Shown here in pieces: positions 5,670 to 6,941 of a stretch of 6,941 bases of DNA. This stretch comes from DASPPK01 sp041479575 (GTDB lineage Archaea > Thermoproteota > Bathyarchaeia > Bathyarchaeales > Bathycorpusculaceae), in contig JBGOYH010000115.1 in NCBI GenBank assembly GCA_041479575.1, forward strand, positions 1-6,941. Direction: 5' to 3'. Made by a program: the position numbers and the translations under genes. Numbering within the stretch: the stretch's first letter is position 1; each line of letters opens with the position of its first letter. Below the pieces are notes generated by a model. That model searched no databases, was not told where the DNA came from, and was given only the letters and a program-made list of their open reading frames with translations.

Positions 5670-6059
5670 CTAGGATGTTTTCTTGACGCCCGGAACCTTG
5701 GACATGAGTTCTTCGTAGAATTCTACGGTCTTGTACTTTACTGGCAATTTCCTCTCGCATGGTGCAAAAGCAAGTGTTCGCAATGTGTCCTTCGTCTCGT
5801 CCGAAAATTCGAGTTCAATAATGGGTCTCTTACCAACCAAGAGTGGCTTTACCTCTAGTTTTCTTAGGTTCTTAATATTCACGTAAGGTATAATGAAGGC
5901 CGTACCTTTGGGAGTAGCTAGTTTGCCTAGGGCTAAAAAGGCGAGCTTCTTAGCCATGCTTGCTGGAGGTCTTACTATAAGGCCGTCGGGCATCATTTTA
6001 ACTTCTCCGAACTCGCCCCCTTTATACTCAAACTTTTTACTAGGAAACCACGCATCCAA
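5670..6059 (-). CDS. Hypothetical soluble protein (129 aa), beta-rich
   Basis: Family not recognised. Composition and alternating hydrophobic pattern suggest mainly beta strands (KMMPDGLIV at 21-29, GTAFIIPYVNIKNL at 52-65, KPLLVGKRPIIELEFSD at 71-87). A C-terminal helix follows (TVEFYEELMSKV, 111-122). The order of strands, an 'IPY.NI..L' step and a final helix recall small PH/GRAM-like modules, but this is only an impression. No membrane segment, cysteine cluster or catalytic signature is seen. The start is TTG 6059; no other start occurs before the in-frame TAA at 6102-6104. A GGGATC sequence about 7 bases upstream may serve as a ribosome site. A TATA-like box near 6104 gives it its own promoter. 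No same-strand gene is close enough to suggest an operon. Confidence 0.65.
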   Translation of the reverse strand: MDAWFPSKKFEYKGGEFGEVKMMPDGLIVRPPASMAKKLAFLALGKLATPKGTAFIIPYVNIKNLRKLEVKPLLVGKRPIIELEFSDETKDTLRTLAFAPCERKLPVKYKTVEFYEELMSKVPGVKKTS

Positions 6060-6097
6060 AATAGATCCCTTTCCGCAAAAACTAGGTAGGTCCAGAT

Positions 6098-6113
6098 TTC
6101 CTTAAAGGCTTTT
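6098..6113 (-). promoter_or_regulatory. BRE/TATA-like promoter of the 129-residue gene
   Basis: Minus-strand AAAAGCCTTTAAGGA has a purine-rich BRE-like stretch followed by TTTAAGG centred near 6104. A transcript starting about 26 bases on (near 6078) would have a leader of about 19 bases before TTG 6059. Confidence 0.4.
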
Positions 6114-6275
6114 GCCCGACGTGCACTCGGTTAGGCACAAATTTCTTAGAGTCCGCTAAGTGGATAGAAAAATAAGGAGTTGAGAAAACAGAATCTAGAA
6201 AGCTCATGGATTTGTTAAGTATGAATACGTACACACAAAAGGTCTAGAGGTGATTGCACTGAAGTAGGTAGAAAG

Positions 6276-6299
6276 GATTGAAAGAATAACTCTTCAATC
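6276..6299. repeat. Inverted repeat / hairpin
   Basis: GATTGAAAGA and TCTTCAATC can pair over nine base pairs with one bulged A and a 5-base loop. No T-run follows. It lies downstream of the leftward gene ending at 6422, so it could mark that transcript's 3' end. Confidence 0.35.
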
Positions 6300-6421
6300 T
6301 CCCTTGACTACCAACTCGAAATATGATTTTAAGGTCGTTTTGTGGATATTTTCAGGAAATGCCTGACGCATAACAAACTAAGACGAAAAGAAGGCTTATC
6401 CTAAAATGCAAAAATCAGAAA

Positions 6422-6658
6422 CTATCGGGTGCTTCCAGCTCCCAAATACTCTTTTGCGCGTTGCCGAAGTTGCGGAAAATCGTTTAACATCGCCTTAATA
6501 ATTTTCCAACGAATTTCGTCAGCCGGACCATCTGTATTGTTTCGCACGATACCAGCCTCTGTCAAAAACACGGAATACGATGACTTAAAGATTATGTCCA
6601 CATGTAGAACAATTTCACAAAACTCATTCTCAACCTCAAAATTGAAAAGCGAAAGCAA
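6422..6658 (-). CDS. Small hypothetical protein (about 78 aa), start uncertain
   Basis: The C-terminal half looks protein-like: FLTEAGIVRNNTDGPADEIRW is followed by helices with KIIKAMLNDF and QLRQRAKEYLGAG. The first part (EVENEFCEIVLHVDIIF) looks like strands. The frame is open up to 6823, but upstream of about 6700 it overlaps a better gene in another frame, so the long version is not believed. TTG 6658 is the start chosen here; GTG 6601 (59 residues) is the alternative. The upstream DNA is very AT-rich (runs of A/T near 6656-6677). It lies about 47 bases after the stop of the small membrane protein on the same strand, so co-transcription is possible. It may be a remnant of a longer gene. 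Family not recognised. Confidence 0.4.
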   Translation of the reverse strand: MLSLFNFEVENEFCEIVLHVDIIFKSSYSVFLTEAGIVRNNTDGPADEIRWKIIKAMLNDFPQLRQRAKEYLGAGSTR

Positions 6659-6705
6659 AAAGAAGAAGTTAAAAAAGAGGATGTCTGATCTGGGGAAGTA
6701 CCAGT

Positions 6706-6941
6706 CTAAGTTTTCGGTGGGCCTGCGTCTGTCGCCGTGACAGTTAGACTCGGCCACAACTTTTTTGCGGTGATCTTCGCAACCCAGTAGACCCAAACTG
6801 TAAGCCCTCCGTTGCCGAGCCATTGAGCGATGTCAGTGTAGGCCCAGCCTCCGTATATGGTGGCTATGCCGATTATCAAGCTAATTAGGGCTGTCGATAT
6901 GAACTCCTCAAGTTTGAAGTTCTGTGGCGTTGCTTGTTTCA
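6706..6941 (-). CDS. Small membrane protein, reaches right edge (77 or more codons)
   Basis: This minus-strand frame is open from the window edge to a TAG at 6706-6708. It reads KQATPQNFKLEEF, a hydrophobic segment (STALISLIIGIATIY), then GGWAYTDIAQWLGNGG, a second aromatic hydrophobic stretch (LTVWVYWVAKI), and a hydrophilic end (TVTATDAGPPKT). The pattern of one strong and one weaker membrane segment is protein-like and clearly better than the overlapping frame. The last two window bases give TG on the minus strand, so the start codon (xTG, then AAA CAA) may sit exactly across the edge, making a complete protein of 78 residues. It may equally continue further. Family not recognised; small membrane proteins like this are common in archaeal accessory DNA. 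Confidence 0.6.
   Translation of the reverse strand, partial: KQATPQNFKLEEFISTALISLIIGIATIYGGWAYTDIAQWLGNGGLTVWVYWVAKITAKKLWPSLTVTATDAGPPKT

Larger units (their letters stand above)
6060..6421. other. Intergenic region with one hairpin
   Basis: These 362 bases contain the promoter of the 129-residue gene and no supportable coding sequence. At 6276-6299 GATTGAA and TTCAATC are inverted. With one bulged A the stem reaches nine pairs around a 5-base loop. It has no T-run on either side, so it is not a clear terminator. GAGGTG at 6247-6252 resembles a ribosome site, but the frames after it stop at once. Confidence 0.5.

Noticed and set aside
5508..5858. Plus-strand frame of 116 codons
   Set aside because: Its second half is antisense to the 129-residue gene; no ribosome site and no recognisable domain.
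6429..6740. Plus-strand frame of 103 codons
   Set aside because: Overlaps two minus-strand frames that look more protein-like; Lys/Ser-rich low-complexity translation from an AT-rich stretch.
6659..6823. N-terminal extension of the minus-strand frame ending at 6422
   Set aside because: This part lies in another frame of the small membrane-protein gene and reads like a shadow (Arg/His/Gly-rich, no pattern).
1..6941. CRISPR array, toxin-antitoxin pair or defence operon
   Set aside because: No regularly spaced repeats, no Cas motifs, and no adjacent small gene pair with recognisable toxin or antitoxin features.

Overview
The window reads as archaeal chromosome, moderately AT-rich. The evidence is: AT-rich TATA-like boxes about 26-30 bases before likely starts (near 573, 3311, 4200 and 6104), some genes apparently leaderless, a very strong Shine-Dalgarno elsewhere, TTG/GTG starts, and a lone C-terminal-type DUF402 protein like those of archaea. 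A Bathyarchaeota-like or other uncultured TACK-type lineage would fit, but that is a guess from general character. No rRNA, complete tRNA or CRISPR array was seen.

Layout. Bases 1-54 may be the tail of an upstream gene. Two rightward genes follow: a 133-residue multi-pass membrane protein (80-481) and a soluble coiled-coil protein with a very basic N-terminal tail (601-1449). Converging on them is a leftward two-gene operon (3282 to 1520) for an ABC-2 (DrrAB-type) exporter: the ATPase, then the permease 5 bases after the ATPase stop. A leftward DUF402 gene follows (4172-3612), then a DDE transposase (5220-4297) of an IS4/IS5-superfamily insertion sequence. To its right is a gene-poor stretch with a short block resembling the 3' end of a tRNA, then a leftward 129-residue unknown protein (6059-5670), another gene-poor stretch, a small AT-rich unknown ORF (6658-6422), and a small membrane protein (stop at 6706) that reaches the right edge.

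How the parts relate. Only the ABC pair is a clear functional unit: an ATP-driven exporter of unknown substrate with its own promoter at about 3306-3317. The DUF402 gene has its own TATA-like box and lies between two direct copies of a GCGCGC...TGTCCCGAAATT sequence; the right copy is the 3' end of the insertion sequence. The right half (about 5300-6700) looks like accessory, reworked DNA: an insertion sequence whose transposase has lost its canonical start, a possible attachment-site scar, unusually dense CTAG, and small orphan genes. I did not find a convincing new multi-gene system. The most unusual items are the repeat-bounded DUF402 block, the tRNA-like 3' fragment, the damaged transposase start and a possible structured RNA at 3461-3535.
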